Shown here in pieces: positions 7,663 to 16,519 of a stretch of 29,471 nucleotides of DNA. The notes below the pieces were generated by a model. The model ran no database searches, had not been told where the DNA came from, and worked only from the letters and a program-made list of their open reading frames with translations. The stretch lies in assembly GCA_021841795.1 (NCBI GenBank), contig JAKCDN010000001.1, forward strand, positions 1 to 29,471, read 5' to 3'. The stretch's first letter is position 1. Every line of letters begins with the position of its first letter. Source of the stretch: Acidobacteriota bacterium (lineage in GTDB: Bacteria; Acidobacteriota; Terriglobia; Terriglobales; Acidobacteriaceae). The position numbers and the translations under genes were made by a program.

Positions 7663-7848
7663 CTACTTGGCTTCTTTTACTTCCAGCACCGCACGCCCCT
7701 TGTACGCTCCGCACTTCGGGCAGGCGCGATGGGGCAGCTTCTTCTCGTGGCAGCTCGGGCACTCGGAAACACCCGTTGCGGACAGTGCATCGTGAGCGCG
7801 GCGGTTGGCGGAACGGCGCGTCGAGTGGCGCCTTTTCGGATTCGGCAT
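7663..7848 (-). CDS. rpmF: 50S ribosomal protein L32
   Basis: A 61-residue ribosomal protein beginning MPNPKRRHSTRRSANRRAHD, the typical basic L32 start. A zinc ribbon follows: CPSC near residue 31, and CPKCG near 44, giving the four-cysteine (C+) form rather than the zinc-independent paralogue. ATG 7848 is chosen over an upstream in-frame start because AAAGGA lies at a proper distance before it and because the product then has standard length. It is in the middle of the yceD-rpmF-plsX operon, 92 bases after yceD and 12 before plsX. Confidence 0.95.
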   Translation of the reverse strand: MPNPKRRHSTRRSANRRAHDALSATGVSECPSCHEKKLPHRACPKCGAYKGRAVLEVKEAK

Positions 7849-7940
7849 GATGGAATTCCTTTTTCGTGATCCGTGCACCGTAAACCGTGAACCTTCTTCC
7901 CGTTCACACTCCCGGCATCACCGTCTGCACGATAATTTCT

Positions 7941-8492
7941 TCAGGACTCTTTCCGCTTGCGCAGCCCTTGCAACGCCTCCCAGCGCGGGTCGTTCGGCCC
8001 CTCGTCGCAGGAACATGGCTGAAGGTTGCGATTCGCTCCGCAGCGCGGGCAAAGTCCTTTGCAGTCCGCCTTGCACAGCGTCCTGACCGGCAGGGACAAA
8101 AGCACCTGCTCGCGCAGAACATCCTCAAGTATCAGACTGTCTTTTTGATAATAACCGATTTCGGTCTCCGACGCTGTGATCGCCCGCTCCCCGGCTCCCC
8201 CATCGGCCCCGCTCGGCCGGAATATCAGGTCAAACTCCCCAGTTACAGGCACTTCCACAGGTTCAATGCACCGCGCGCACGGAATCAGGTACCGGCCCGC
8301 ATACTGCCCCCGCAGGCGGATATCGGCGACAATCTCCTTCGGGCCCCGGTGCTCGTGGATCACCTCGGCCCGCCCCGACGTCGCCAGTTCCCCCATCTGT
8401 TCGGCTTCCTCGCCGTAATTGATCGCGCCGGCAGGCAGCTTCAGATCGAACTCCGCCGCCTCCCGCTCTAGCTCGAGGACTTTGAATTCCAT
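7941..8492 (-). CDS. yceD: YceD (DUF177) family protein, large-subunit rRNA accumulation
   Basis: A 183-residue protein of the YceD/DUF177 family, linked in bacteria and plastids to 23S rRNA accumulation. A first cysteine pair, CARC, lies at residues 72-75 after a conserved basic, beta-rich domain. The C-terminal cysteine set is C140, C144, C148, C151 (LCKADCKGLCPRCGANRN) and C160, C162 (CSCDE), matching the family signature C-K-x-x-C-x-G-L-C-x-x-C-G-x-N. A charged tail (RWEALQGLRKRKES) ends it, as is common. It is first in the block with rpmF and plsX, the classical context. The gene faces the pectate lyase across a 207-bp gap in which I saw no clear promoter. Confidence 0.9.
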   Translation of the reverse strand: MEFKVLELEREAAEFDLKLPAGAINYGEEAEQMGELATSGRAEVIHEHRGPKEIVADIRLRGQYAGRYLIPCARCIEPVEVPVTGEFDLIFRPSGADGGAGERAITASETEIGYYQKDSLILEDVLREQVLLSLPVRTLCKADCKGLCPRCGANRNLQPCSCDEGPNDPRWEALQGLRKRKES

Positions 8493-8699
8493 GCTATGAG
8501 CCTAGAACACAAATCCCGGTCCGCGAAACCCCCTCCCCGCATCGGGTAGCCGCAAAGTCAGCCCCCGCGCCCGCGCTGCCCACAGTTCCCTTCCATACGC
8601 CGCGGAAGCGCCCGCCCCGGCTCGGCCTCGTCTTTTTGGCCGCGCCGCACGTCGGTAATAAGAAACCTGCTTGTGCCCCTCAGGAGCATCCTCGGCCTC

Positions 8700-10055
8700 A
8701 TGCATCGTGCCCATCGTTCCGCCTTCTTGCTGGTCTTTCTCGTCTCTGCAGCCCTCTGCCTGCCCCACGCCGCGACCGCCAAAGTCATCGGCGCCAACCG
8801 GATCGCGACCCCGGTCGACCGCGCCCGCATCGCCGCCCTCCCCCAAAAGGACCGCAAGGCCTGGCTGGACTACCTCGACCGCTCCGAAAAACAGAAGGCC
8901 CGCGACAAGCAGATCTTCGCCGCCGAGCAGAAGGCCTCCGGCAACACCCATCCCCGGCACGCCGCCGGCGGCCGCGGCATGTTCGCTCTCCGCCGCGACC
9001 ACCCGGCGGACTGGTGGACCGGCGCAGAGGCCCTCGCCGACGCCCGCAACATCATCACCTGGCAGATCCCCGACGGCGGCTGGAGCAAGAACATCGACAT
9101 GGTCTCCCAACCCCGTGCCCCCGGCGACTTCTACGACGCCGACAATGAAAACCGATTCCCCGACTCCGCCGACTTCGACAAGCCCGTCGATCCCTCCTGG
9201 CACTACATCGCCACCCTCGACAACGACTCCACCTGGATGCAGATCCGCTTTCTCGCCCACGTCGCCACCGCGCTCCTCGCCGCCCATCGCGACGCCGACG
9301 CCGCGCCCATCCGCGCCTCCGTCCAGCGCGGCATCCTGTACCTGCTCAACTCTCAGTACCCCAACGGCGGCTGGCCCCAGGTCTGGCCCCTCGAAGGCGG
9401 ATACCACGACGCCATCACCCTCAACGACGACGCCATGACCCACGCCGTCGAGATCCTCCACGACGTCGCCGGCGCCGCGCCCGACTACCGCTTCCTGCCC
9501 GCCCGCATCGTCCGGCGCGCCGGACCGGCAGCCGCCCGCGGCATGGATTGCCTCCTCAGGCTCCAGATCGTCGAGAACGGCCGCAAAACCGCCTGGGCCC
9601 AGCAATACGACGCCCTCACCCTCGAGCCCACCTCCGCCCGCAACTATGAGATGCCCGCGCTCTCCAGCGATGAGAGCTTCACCATCGTCGACTTCCTCAT
9701 GAGTCTGCCCAACCCCGCGCCCGCTCAGGTCGCGGCCGTCCATGCTGCCTGCGCCTGGTTCGCCAAAGTGCAGATCTACGGCTTCCGCTTCGGCAGCGGC
9801 AACTTCCTCGCCGACCGCCAGAGTCCCCTGGGCCGCAGGCTCGTCGCCGTGCAGGACGCAGGCCCAATCTGGTCCCGCTACTACCAGATCGGCAGCGACA
9901 CGCCCATCTTCGGCGATCGCGACAAAACCATTCACGACGACGTCAACGACATCAGCCGCGAGCGCCGCAACGGCTACGCCTGGTTCAACTCCACGGGTGT
10001 CGACGTGCTCAGCCGGTACCATGCCTGGGCCCAGGCGCATCCCCTGCCCGGCTAA
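8700..10055 (+). CDS. Secreted pectate lyase, PL10 family
   Basis: A secreted polygalacturonate lyase of about 451 residues. ATG 8700 gives a good signal peptide, MHRAHRSAFLLVFLVSAALC, ending at AATA; a GTG at 8673 would add nine residues. The mature region shows the PL10 pattern: GGWSKN (126-131), DNDSTWMQIRFLAHV, NGGWPQVWP (222-230), YHDAITLNDDAM, and TSARNYEMPALSS where Arg314 is the probable catalytic base by comparison with PL10 enzymes. The C-terminal RNGYAWFNSTG is also typical. No carbohydrate-binding module is attached, so it is a bare catalytic domain. It faces the CE15 esterase across 109 bases, convergent, which suggests a shared role in attack on plant cell walls but not a shared transcript. 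Confidence 0.9.
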   Translation: MHRAHRSAFLLVFLVSAALCLPHAATAKVIGANRIATPVDRARIAALPQKDRKAWLDYLDRSEKQKARDKQIFAAEQKASGNTHPRHAAGGRGMFALRRDHPADWWTGAEALADARNIITWQIPDGGWSKNIDMVSQPRAPGDFYDADNENRFPDSADFDKPVDPSWHYIATLDNDSTWMQIRFLAHVATALLAAHRDADAAPIRASVQRGILYLLNSQYPNGGWPQVWPLEGGYHDAITLNDDAMTHAVEILHDVAGAAPDYRFLPARIVRRAGPAAARGMDCLLRLQIVENGRKTAWAQQYDALTLEPTSARNYEMPALSSDESFTIVDFLMSLPNPAPAQVAAVHAACAWFAKVQIYGFRFGSGNFLADRQSPLGRRLVAVQDAGPIWSRYYQIGSDTPIFGDRDKTIHDDVNDISRERRNGYAWFNSTGVDVLSRYHAWAQAHPLPG

Positions 10056-10164
10056 CCTCCCGCGATCCGTCCTCAGCGCATGGCCAACACGCGTAGGCTC
10101 AAGGCCTCTGCCTGCGTTGGCAACCGTCCTCAACGCCCGCGGTCAACCCGCCGTGTCGGGTTCT

Positions 10165-11625
10165 TCACCGCGGCGCTTGTAGATACCGCCCCGCAAACTC
10201 CAGAAACGTCGGCCAGTTCGGCGCCGGCGTATGCCCGTCCAGGTGCTGGCGGAATCCCAGATCGCCCGTCATCAGCGCCGTCCCCGGCGGCGGATACTCG
10301 CTCGTTCCCAGCCCCCGCCGTCCCAGCAGCCTGTACACCGGGCCGGCGGCCACCTCCGCCAGAAACATCCCCCGCGCATCGGCCCATCCATCGCCCTTCG
10401 TCGCTCCCGCGCCAATAAACACCGGCCGCGGCGCGCACAGCGCAATCAGCTCATGCGCGTCAACGGGAAGATCGGCCGCCGTCAGCGGTCCGTCGTACTT
10501 CAGAAAGTTCCCGTCCATCCAGTGATACTCGCTCACCCCGGCAATGTTGCCGATGCCCTCGCCGAAGTGATGCCGGTAGAGTTTCGCCCCGCCCTCGCCC
10601 GAGGAGCTGATATACGCCGCCGCGAACCGCCTATCGTAGGCCATCGCCACCAGCGCCGCCTTCCCGTACCGCGAGTGCCCTGCAATCGCCACCCGCTTCG
10701 CGTCAACCGCACCGTCGGTCGCAAAGTAATCCAGGCAGCGGCTCGCACCCCAAGCCCACGCCCGCAGTGCCCCCCAGTCGTCCGGCCGCCGCGGCCGGCC
10801 CTGGTTGGCCAGGCCGATCATCCCTTTCGTCAGCGCCGCGCCGCTGTCCGGCTGCACGCTCGTGGGGATGTATTCCGCATAGCCCCAGCCCCGCTGCAAC
10901 ACCTGCTCCTGCCACGTCGGCCCGGCCTTCGCCGCGGCTCCCGGCGCCATCTCGGGAATCATGTGCGCAATCGACTCCAGAAACTGCTGGCTGAAGGCCA
11001 GCTCCAGCACCACAGGCACCGGTCCCCTCGCCGCCGCCGGCGTAGTCAGCTTCAGGTCGATGTCCACCGTAATCGCCGGATCGCCGCCGTTCTCCACATG
11101 CCCGTCCAGCGTCTTCGTAATCGTCGCCACCCCGCCTGTCACTCCGCGGGTCGTGCTCACCACCTTCCACGTCACCGCCGGAACATGCGCCGGAACCCGG
11201 CCCAGAACCTCGCGGTCGAACAGCTCCACAATCTCCGGCCGCCGCGCCTTCCACCACATCTCCGCTGAAGTCACCTGCCTGCCGTCCTCCAGCTTCAGCG
11301 CATCCGGAAGCCGCGCGTCCCCGTCCGCCTTGGCCTCGTCGTAGTTCACCGGGTTCGGCCCTTTGCCGCTGGCGCTCGCACCCGGACGCAGATCCTTGAT
11401 CCCCAGCAGATCCATCATGCGCTGGCGATCTTTTTCCGCCGCCTGCATCGTCTGTGGCTCCGGCGCAACCGGCGCAGCATGTGGCGGCGCGGCCGTTGCT
11501 GGCTGCGCCGGCGCGGCCGACTGCGCGCGCGCCCCCGGCGCCGTCAGCGCAAGCGCCACCACCCACCCCCATCGCGTCACCCCGCGCGCTCCGGCCTTCG
11601 ATCGCAAAAAAACAATCTGCCTCAT
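10165..11625 (-). CDS. CE15-type glucuronoyl esterase/hydrolase, secreted
   Basis: A 486-residue alpha/beta-hydrolase of the 4-O-methyl-glucuronoyl methylesterase (CE15) type, which cuts ester links between lignin and glucuronoxylan. The nucleophile sits in [13 protein letters not shown] (Ser318 in GHSRYGK, close to the family G-C-S-R-x-G-K). [13 protein letters not shown] gives a possible acid Glu344, and His465 in [12 protein letters not shown] is the probable catalytic base. A signal peptide ([12 protein letters not shown]..., hydrophobic 20-30, cleavage near ARAQ) is followed by an alanine/proline-rich linker. ATG 11625 is favoured because GGAAGG stands 7 bases before it; ATG 11631 is the alternative. 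An open frame continues upstream antisense to the chemoreceptor, but it is not coding. Substrate specificity beyond the family is not visible. Confidence 0.85.
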   Translation of the reverse strand: MRQIVFLRSKAGARGVTRWGWVVALALTAPGARAQSAAPAQPATAAPPHAAPVAPEPQTMQAAEKDRQRMMDLLGIKDLRPGASASGKGPNPVNYDEAKADGDARLPDALKLEDGRQVTSAEMWWKARRPEIVELFDREVLGRVPAHVPAVTWKVVSTTRGVTGGVATITKTLDGHVENGGDPAITVDIDLKLTTPAAARGPVPVVLELAFSQQFLESIAHMIPEMAPGAAAKAGPTWQEQVLQRGWGYAEYIPTSVQPDSGAALTKGMIGLANQGRPRRPDDWGALRAWAWGASRCLDYFATDGAVDAKRVAIAGHSRYGKAALVAMAYDRRFAAAYISSSGEGGAKLYRHHFGEGIGNIAGVSEYHWMDGNFLKYDGPLTAADLPVDAHELIALCAPRPVFIGAGATKGDGWADARGMFLAEVAAGPVYRLLGRRGLGTSEYPPPGTALMTGDLGFRQHLDGHTPAPNWPTFLEFAGRYLQAPR

Positions 11626-11808
11626 TTCCATACCTTCCCTGTCGCATCCGCAACGGAACCCAGCATAGCCGCCCGTCAAACCCTGCCGCAAGCGCGCCCG
11701 CGGCATCCTTGCAACCCCCTCGCCCGGCGCCGCCGTCAATTCCCGCTCATGCCCCGCCGCATTCCGCCGATACATGCTGTGAACGAATTCACGAAGAAAG
11801 GATGCACC

Positions 11809-13518
11809 ATGTCCTGGGCTAGAAACGTGCCTCTCTCCCGAAAATTCACCTACGCCTTCGGCGTCATCTGCATTCTCTGCCTCGCAATGGGCATCTATAC
11901 CTTCTGCACTCTCCACTCCATCGCCGGCAGCATCGCCGAGGTCAGCGGCAACCACTTTCCCTCGCTCGTCTCCATCGGCAACATACGCGAAAGCCTCAGC
12001 AATGAACGCCGCGAAACCCTCGAGCTGATGCTCTGCCAGACCCCGCCCTGCATCGCCCAGCACACCGCCGCGCGCCAGAAAGCCATCGCCGGCTACCAGG
12101 ACGCCATCCAGAAGATGCAGCCCCTCGTGCTGCCCGCCGAACGCGGCAGCTTCCAGGCCCTCGCCGCTTCCATCAGGAACTATCAGGATCTCAGCGACCG
12201 CGGCATCGCCCTGCTCACCGCCGGAAACTCCGGCGACGCCCTCGACACCCTGTCCTCCGATAAACTCGCCGCCGCTCTCGAAAAAGCCGCCGCGGCCTCC
12301 GACGTCGCCTTCCAGGCCCGCGTCTCCACCGGCATGAACACCGGCGCCGCCGTTACCGCCGGCAGCGTCCAGGCCACTTGGATCGTCGCCGCCGGATGCG
12401 TCGTCATCATGGTGCTCTGCGCCGTTATCGGCATCGCCCTCACCCGCGTCACCGCCCCCCGCATCGGCCGCGTCAAGGCCCTCGCGCAAAAAATCGCCCA
12501 GAGAGACCTCACCGCCAGCGTCGTCGTCAGCGGCAACGACGAGATCGGACAGCTGGGCGCGGCGCTCAATGAGTCCGTCGCCGTCATCCGCTCCATCGTC
12601 CAATCCGTCGGCCGCGGCGCGGACATGCTCTCCGCCGCTACCGCCGAGATCAGCGCCCGTGCCCTGCAAAGCGCCGGCAACGCCCGCTCCGAATCCGGCA
12701 AAATCAACCAGATCGCCGCCGCCGCACAGGAGATGACCGCCACCATCGGCGAGATCAGCCACAACGCCGAAACCGCCGCCGGCGCCAGCCGCGAATCCGC
12801 CAATACCGCCGAACGCGGCGGGTCCGTCATGCAGGCCGCCGCCGCCACCATGGAAAAAATCGCCGCCGCCACCCACACCGTCTCCGACAAAATGACCTCC
12901 CTCGCCCACCGCTCCGAAGACATCGGCAAAGTCGTCAGCGTCATCCAGGAAATCAGCGAACAAACCAACCTCCTCGCCCTCAATGCCGCCATCGAAGCCG
13001 CCCGCGCCGGCGAGCACGGACGCGGATTCGCCGTCGTCGCCGGCGAGGTCCGCCGCCTCGCCGAACGTACCAAAAGCGCCACCGAAGAGATCGCCGGCAC
13101 CATCCGCAGCATTCAGGAAGAAACCCGCGATACCCTCCAGGTCATGGCCGACAGCCGCACCGCCGTCGAAAACGGCATGGAAGAAACCTCCAAAGCCCGC
13201 CAGAGCCTCGAAGCCACTATCGCCGCCTCCCGCCAGGTCGAACAGCAGATTCACCTCATCGCCACCTCCGCCACCGAACAAACCTCCGCCGCCGGCGAAA
13301 TCTCCGAGTCCGCGGGCCAGATCTCCCAGCTCGCCGTCGAAAATACCCACGCCGCCGAAGAAGCCGTCGAATCCACCAAAAACCTCACCTCCCTCGCCGC
13401 CGAGCTCGACAACATGATCCGGCAGTTCAACCTCAACGACGGCGCCCGCAACCACCACAGCTTCTCCGGCGACGCGCCCCTCCCAGCCCAGCCCGGCTTG
13501 CGCCCCGCGCACGCCTGA
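11809..13518 (+). CDS. Methyl-accepting chemotaxis protein with 4-helix-bundle sensor
   Basis: A 569-residue transmembrane chemoreceptor. Helix TM1 is at about 13-35, a helical periplasmic sensor of the 4HB_MCP type at 36-189, TM2 at 190-212, HAMP at about 213-265, then the long signalling coiled coil. The hairpin tip that contacts CheA/CheW is unmistakable: [20 protein letters not shown] (381-400) followed by [21 protein letters not shown]. The sensor has a cysteine pair, C76 and C81 in LCQTPPC, near the membrane-distal part. There is no C-terminal pentapeptide for CheR tethering; the tail is a loose Pro/Ala/His-rich segment. AAAGGA six bases before ATG 11809 fixes the start. No che genes are adjacent, so it is an orphan receptor gene. 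Ligand unknown. Confidence 0.95.
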   Translation: MSWARNVPLSRKFTYAFGVICILCLAMGIYTFCTLHSIAGSIAEVSGNHFPSLVSIGNIRESLSNERRETLELMLCQTPPCIAQHTAARQKAIAGYQDAIQKMQPLVLPAERGSFQALAASIRNYQDLSDRGIALLTAGNSGDALDTLSSDKLAAALEKAAAASDVAFQARVSTGMNTGAAVTAGSVQATWIVAAGCVVIMVLCAVIGIALTRVTAPRIGRVKALAQKIAQRDLTASVVVSGNDEIGQLGAALNESVAVIRSIVQSVGRGADMLSAATAEISARALQSAGNARSESGKINQIAAAAQEMTATIGEISHNAETAAGASRESANTAERGGSVMQAAAATMEKIAAATHTVSDKMTSLAHRSEDIGKVVSVIQEISEQTNLLALNAAIEAARAGEHGRGFAVVAGEVRRLAERTKSATEEIAGTIRSIQEETRDTLQVMADSRTAVENGMEETSKARQSLEATIAASRQVEQQIHLIATSATEQTSAAGEISESAGQISQLAVENTHAAEEAVESTKNLTSLAAELDNMIRQFNLNDGARNHHSFSGDAPLPAQPGLRPAHA

Positions 13519-13571
13519 ACGCTCTCCCACCACCCACCACCCCTTTCACCTGGCGGGAACCCCAATCTGCC

Positions 13572-13607
13572 GCCCCGGCAAGCGTAACCTCCAGTCCTTG
13601 CCGGGGC
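13572..13607 (+). terminator. strong hairpin after the chemoreceptor gene
   Basis: An 11-bp perfect stem (13572-13582 with 13597-13607; core CCCCGGCAAG/CTTGCCGGGG) with a 14-base loop, about 54 bases after the chemoreceptor stop. No T-tract follows, so it may be a terminator-like or transcript-stabilising element, or merely a palindromic repeat. The rest of the 13519-13779 gap shows nothing definite. Confidence 0.45.
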
Positions 13608-13779
13608 CTCCCGCCCTCCCAGCCCGCCGCCCTGCCACCGCCTCCGCACAGCCCGCCTGCCCGCACCCCGCATGCAGTTATTCTGGAAGTGCTGCCTCGC
13701 GCGGACCCCTCGCCCCCGCTCCACTGCGAACCGACCGACAGGCTGATTTCTGCATCCTACTCAGGAGAGTGATATAGGC

Positions 13780-15186
13780 ATGAGCGCCGTAAAGTACGAC
13801 CTGATCATCATTGGCTCCGGACCTGCCGGCCAGAGGGCCGCCGTGGCCGCCGCCAAAATGCACAAGCGCGTCGCCGTGGTCGAGTCCCGGCAGGTCGTGG
13901 GCGGTGTCTGCATCAACACAGGCACCATCCCCTCCAAAACCATGCGCGAGGCCGTGCTCCATCTCTCCGGCTATAACTACCGCTCCATCTACGGCGTCAA
14001 TTACCGCGTCAAAGAAAAAATCACCATGGCCGACCTCGCCTTCCGCGTCCAGGCCGTCATCAAAACCGAGGTCGACGTCACCGAAGCCCAGCTCTCGCGC
14101 AACGGCATCGATATCGTTCACGGCCTGGCACGCTTCGTCGATCCCCATCAGATCCGCGTCGAAAGCGCCCAGACCGATACCACCCTCGAGGCTGACAGCA
14201 TCGTCATCGCCGTCGGCACCCGGCCCGCGACCTCCGACAAGGTCCCCGTCAACGGCAAGACCATCATCAACAGCGACCAGATCCTCGGCCTTGAAAACCT
14301 GCCCCGCTCCCTGGTCGTCGTTGGCGGCGGCGTCATCGGCGTCGAATACGCCTGCATGTTCGCCGTCCTCGGCGTTCGCGTCACCCTCATCGAAAAACGC
14401 AACCGCCTCCTCGAATTTGCCGATCAGGAGATCATCGAGGCCCTCAGCTACCACCTCCGCGACATGCGCGTCACCATGCGCCTCGGCGAGGAGGTCCAGA
14501 GCGTCGAAGAGCCCTCCGCGGGCACCGTCGTCGCCAATCTCGAAAGCAACAAAAAGGTCTCCGGCGACGCCCTCCTCTACGCCGTCGGCCGCCAGGGAAA
14601 CGTCGACGACCTCAACCTCTCCGCCGCCGGCCTCGAATCCGACAAACGCGGCCGCATCGCCGTCGACGAAAACTACCAGACCAAGGTCTCCCACATCTTT
14701 GCCGCCGGCGACGTCGTCGGCTTCCCTTCCCTGGCCTCGGTCTCCATGGAGCAGGGACGCATCGCCGCCGCGCACGCCCTCAACGACCATGCCGTCTATT
14801 CCAACCCCGGCTTCTACCCCTACGGCATCTACACCATCCCCGAAATCAGCTTCATCGGCAAAACCGAAGAGCAGTTGACCGGCGAAGACGTTCCCTACGA
14901 AGTCGGCATGGCCTACTACCGCGAAGTCGCGCGCGGCCAGATTCGCGGCGACACCACCGGCCGGCTCAAGCTCATCTTCCACCGCGACTCGCGCAAAGTC
15001 CTTGGCGTCCACATCATCGGCGAAGGCGCGAGCGAGCTGGTGCACATCGGCCAGGCCGTCATGAAGCTCGAAGGCACTGTGGACTATTTCATCGATACCG
15101 TCTTCAACTACCCCACGCTCGCCGAGTGCTACAAGGTGGCCGCGTTCAACGGGCTGGGCCGGCTGCACCGGTATCAGTCTCAGTAG
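13780..15186 (+). CDS. sthA: Soluble pyridine nucleotide transhydrogenase SthA
   Basis: A 468-residue flavoprotein that exchanges hydride between NADH and NADP+ in the cytosol. The FAD motif is GSGPAG (12-17) and the second dinucleotide motif is VVGGGVIGVEYA. The dihydrolipoamide-dehydrogenase relatives carry a redox disulfide, C-x-x-x-x-C; here the site reads GGVCINTGTIPSK, with Cys44 kept but Thr49 in place of the second cysteine. The usual catalytic His-Glu near the C-terminus is also replaced (FNYPTLAECYK). These changes are exactly those of Si-specific transhydrogenases, and overall the sequence follows the mycobacterial SthA pattern (for example VSMEQGRIAAAHAL, FRxGEEV-like LGEEV). AGGAGAG lies upstream of ATG 13780. 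A ROK-family gene follows in the same direction after 122 bases. Confidence 0.92.
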   Translation: MSAVKYDLIIIGSGPAGQRAAVAAAKMHKRVAVVESRQVVGGVCINTGTIPSKTMREAVLHLSGYNYRSIYGVNYRVKEKITMADLAFRVQAVIKTEVDVTEAQLSRNGIDIVHGLARFVDPHQIRVESAQTDTTLEADSIVIAVGTRPATSDKVPVNGKTIINSDQILGLENLPRSLVVVGGGVIGVEYACMFAVLGVRVTLIEKRNRLLEFADQEIIEALSYHLRDMRVTMRLGEEVQSVEEPSAGTVVANLESNKKVSGDALLYAVGRQGNVDDLNLSAAGLESDKRGRIAVDENYQTKVSHIFAAGDVVGFPSLASVSMEQGRIAAAHALNDHAVYSNPGFYPYGIYTIPEISFIGKTEEQLTGEDVPYEVGMAYYREVARGQIRGDTTGRLKLIFHRDSRKVLGVHIIGEGASELVHIGQAVMKLEGTVDYFIDTVFNYPTLAECYKVAAFNGLGRLHRYQSQ

Positions 15187-15308
15187 GAGGCGTCGATGAC
15201 CGCGCCCCGCAACCGGGCCGCTGCATCCCGCGCTTTGCCCGCAGCCCCTGGCTGTGTGCCCTCCGCGCCCGGTTACCCGCTGTTCGCCACCCTCCCCAGG
15301 AGGTTCTC

Positions 15309-16214
15309 ATGACCACCGCCATCGGCGTCGTCCTTACCGAACACATCGCGGCCGCTCGACTCGAAGATCTCCAGCTCGCCGGAGACATCCTTCACGTTGC
15401 CGGCTCGCCCGAAGCGTCGGACTCGCTCGAGTCCGTTCCCTCCGGCGAGCTCGTCGCCCTCATCGCCGCCCAGATCGCGGCCCTCGCGGCCGTCGCCGCC
15501 CACCCCGTCGACGCCATCGGCGTTGCCGTGCCCGGCATCATCCGCGCCGGCGTCGTAGAGGAGTCGCCCAACCTCCAGCAGTTGAAAGGCGCGCGCCTCG
15601 CCGCCCAGCTCACCGCCGCCATCAAGCAGCGCGGCGTCGCGGCGCCTGTGCACATTGCCAACGACGCCGACGCCATCGCCGCCGGCGTCGCCGCCACCCG
15701 CGGCCGCCTCGACAAGCTCACCCGCGTCTGGACCATCGGCAACGGCATCGGCTACGGACGTTGGCCCTATGCCGACGGCGTCTGGGAAGGCGGCCACATC
15801 GTCGTCACCCTCGACCCCAGAGAGCGCTACTGCGGTTGCGGCGGCGTCGGTCATCTCGAAGGCATCATGGGCTATCGCGCCATGCGCCTCCGCTTCCTCG
15901 ACCTCGAGCCCGAAGAGGTCTTCGCCAACGCCAAGGCCGGCGATCCGCGCTGCCGCGACTTCGTCGATCTCTGGCATCGCGCCCTCGCCGCCGCCACCGC
16001 TTCCTTCATTCACCTCGCCGGGCCCGGCCGCTTCTACTTCACCGGAAGAAATGTCGATTTCCTCGATCTATCCCTCTTGCGCAGCCACCTTGAATCCATG
16101 GTCCGCATGAGCCCGCTGCAAAGCTTCTCGCTTGAAGTCCTTCCCTCCGACGACGCCACCGCTCTCATCGGTGCCGGCGTCAGCGCCCTGCGCGAACTGC
16201 ACGCGACCCCTTGA
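15309..16214 (+). CDS. ROK-family protein lacking the ATP-binding DxGGT loop
   Basis: A 301-residue protein of the ROK (repressor/ORF/sugar kinase) fold. Retained features are the catalytic-Asp segment HIANDADAIAAGVAA, the TIGNGIGYG phosphate-2-like loop, WEGGH (the E-x-x-H of the sugar site), and the zinc motif YCGCGGVGHLEG, in which the third usual cysteine is a histidine. The N-terminal phosphate-1 loop, normally I-x-D-x-G-G-T, is replaced by IGVVLTEHIAAARLED, so ordinary kinase activity is doubtful. ATG 15309 has an excellent AGGAGGT site, and no upstream in-frame sequence restores the loop. It lies downstream of sthA, probably cotranscribed. It could be a degenerate sugar kinase, a sugar-sensing protein, or use a variant loop; family membership is firmer than activity. 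Confidence 0.75.
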   Translation: MTTAIGVVLTEHIAAARLEDLQLAGDILHVAGSPEASDSLESVPSGELVALIAAQIAALAAVAAHPVDAIGVAVPGIIRAGVVEESPNLQQLKGARLAAQLTAAIKQRGVAAPVHIANDADAIAAGVAATRGRLDKLTRVWTIGNGIGYGRWPYADGVWEGGHIVVTLDPRERYCGCGGVGHLEGIMGYRAMRLRFLDLEPEEVFANAKAGDPRCRDFVDLWHRALAAATASFIHLAGPGRFYFTGRNVDFLDLSLLRSHLESMVRMSPLQSFSLEVLPSDDATALIGAGVSALRELHATP

Positions 16215-16519
16215 CCGCCGCGCGCCCGCCCCAGGCCCTTGCGGCTGCGCGCGGATCTCCCGGCTGCGGGTCAATCGCTTGTCTGATGGTGAAGGATTGA
16301 GGAGTGTTCTTTACCTTATCGCAATTCCTGGCAGCCGTATCCTGAAGCCGCAGCAATCCAGCCGCGGCCCAGGCAGCGGCAACAATGCTCGCTATCGACA
16401 GCGGCTGCATTAACCGCGAATTGCCGTAAATCGTTCAGTAGGCGCCTGCGCGGCCGCCGGCCCGCCGTACCCGTTCCCCATGCGGCCTCATTGCAGCCGC
16501 ATTTCCAGGGTGTATCGCC
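16215..16519. other. 305-base intergenic region between ROK and RDD genes
   Basis: The two genes converge here. There is a notably AT-richer patch around 16285-16325 inside GC-rich DNA. A 76-codon minus-strand frame (16180-16410) with a hydrophobic start is present but overlaps the ROK end, lacks a ribosome site and has an arginine/alanine tail, so it is not called. A small hairpin near the RDD end is listed separately. Nothing else supported. Confidence 0.5.
16480..16502 (-). terminator. short hairpin after the RDD gene
   Basis: ATGCGGC and GCCGCAT (7-bp perfect stem, 9-base loop) lie 18 bases past the RDD stop. No T-run follows on the minus strand, so terminator function is only a possibility. 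Confidence 0.3.

Noticed and set aside
11766..11773. GCCGATAC, like a sigma-28 -10 box, upstream of the chemoreceptor.
   Set aside because: No matching -35 (TAAA-type) at the required distance; a flagellar-type promoter is not supported.
11626..13533. Very long minus-strand open frame continuing upstream of the CE15 gene (total 1122 codons).
   Set aside because: It is antisense to the well-supported chemoreceptor gene, is Gly/Asp-rich without domains and lacks a start signal. It reflects third-position GC bias.
13678..15168. Minus-strand 496-codon frame under sthA.
   Set aside because: Antisense to a clear sthA gene; Asp/Val/Gly-rich composition, no motif.
16180..16410. 76-codon minus-strand frame with a hydrophobic start near the ROK gene end.
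   Set aside because: Overlaps the ROK gene, lacks a ribosome site and ends in Arg/Ala-rich noise; kept only as a note.
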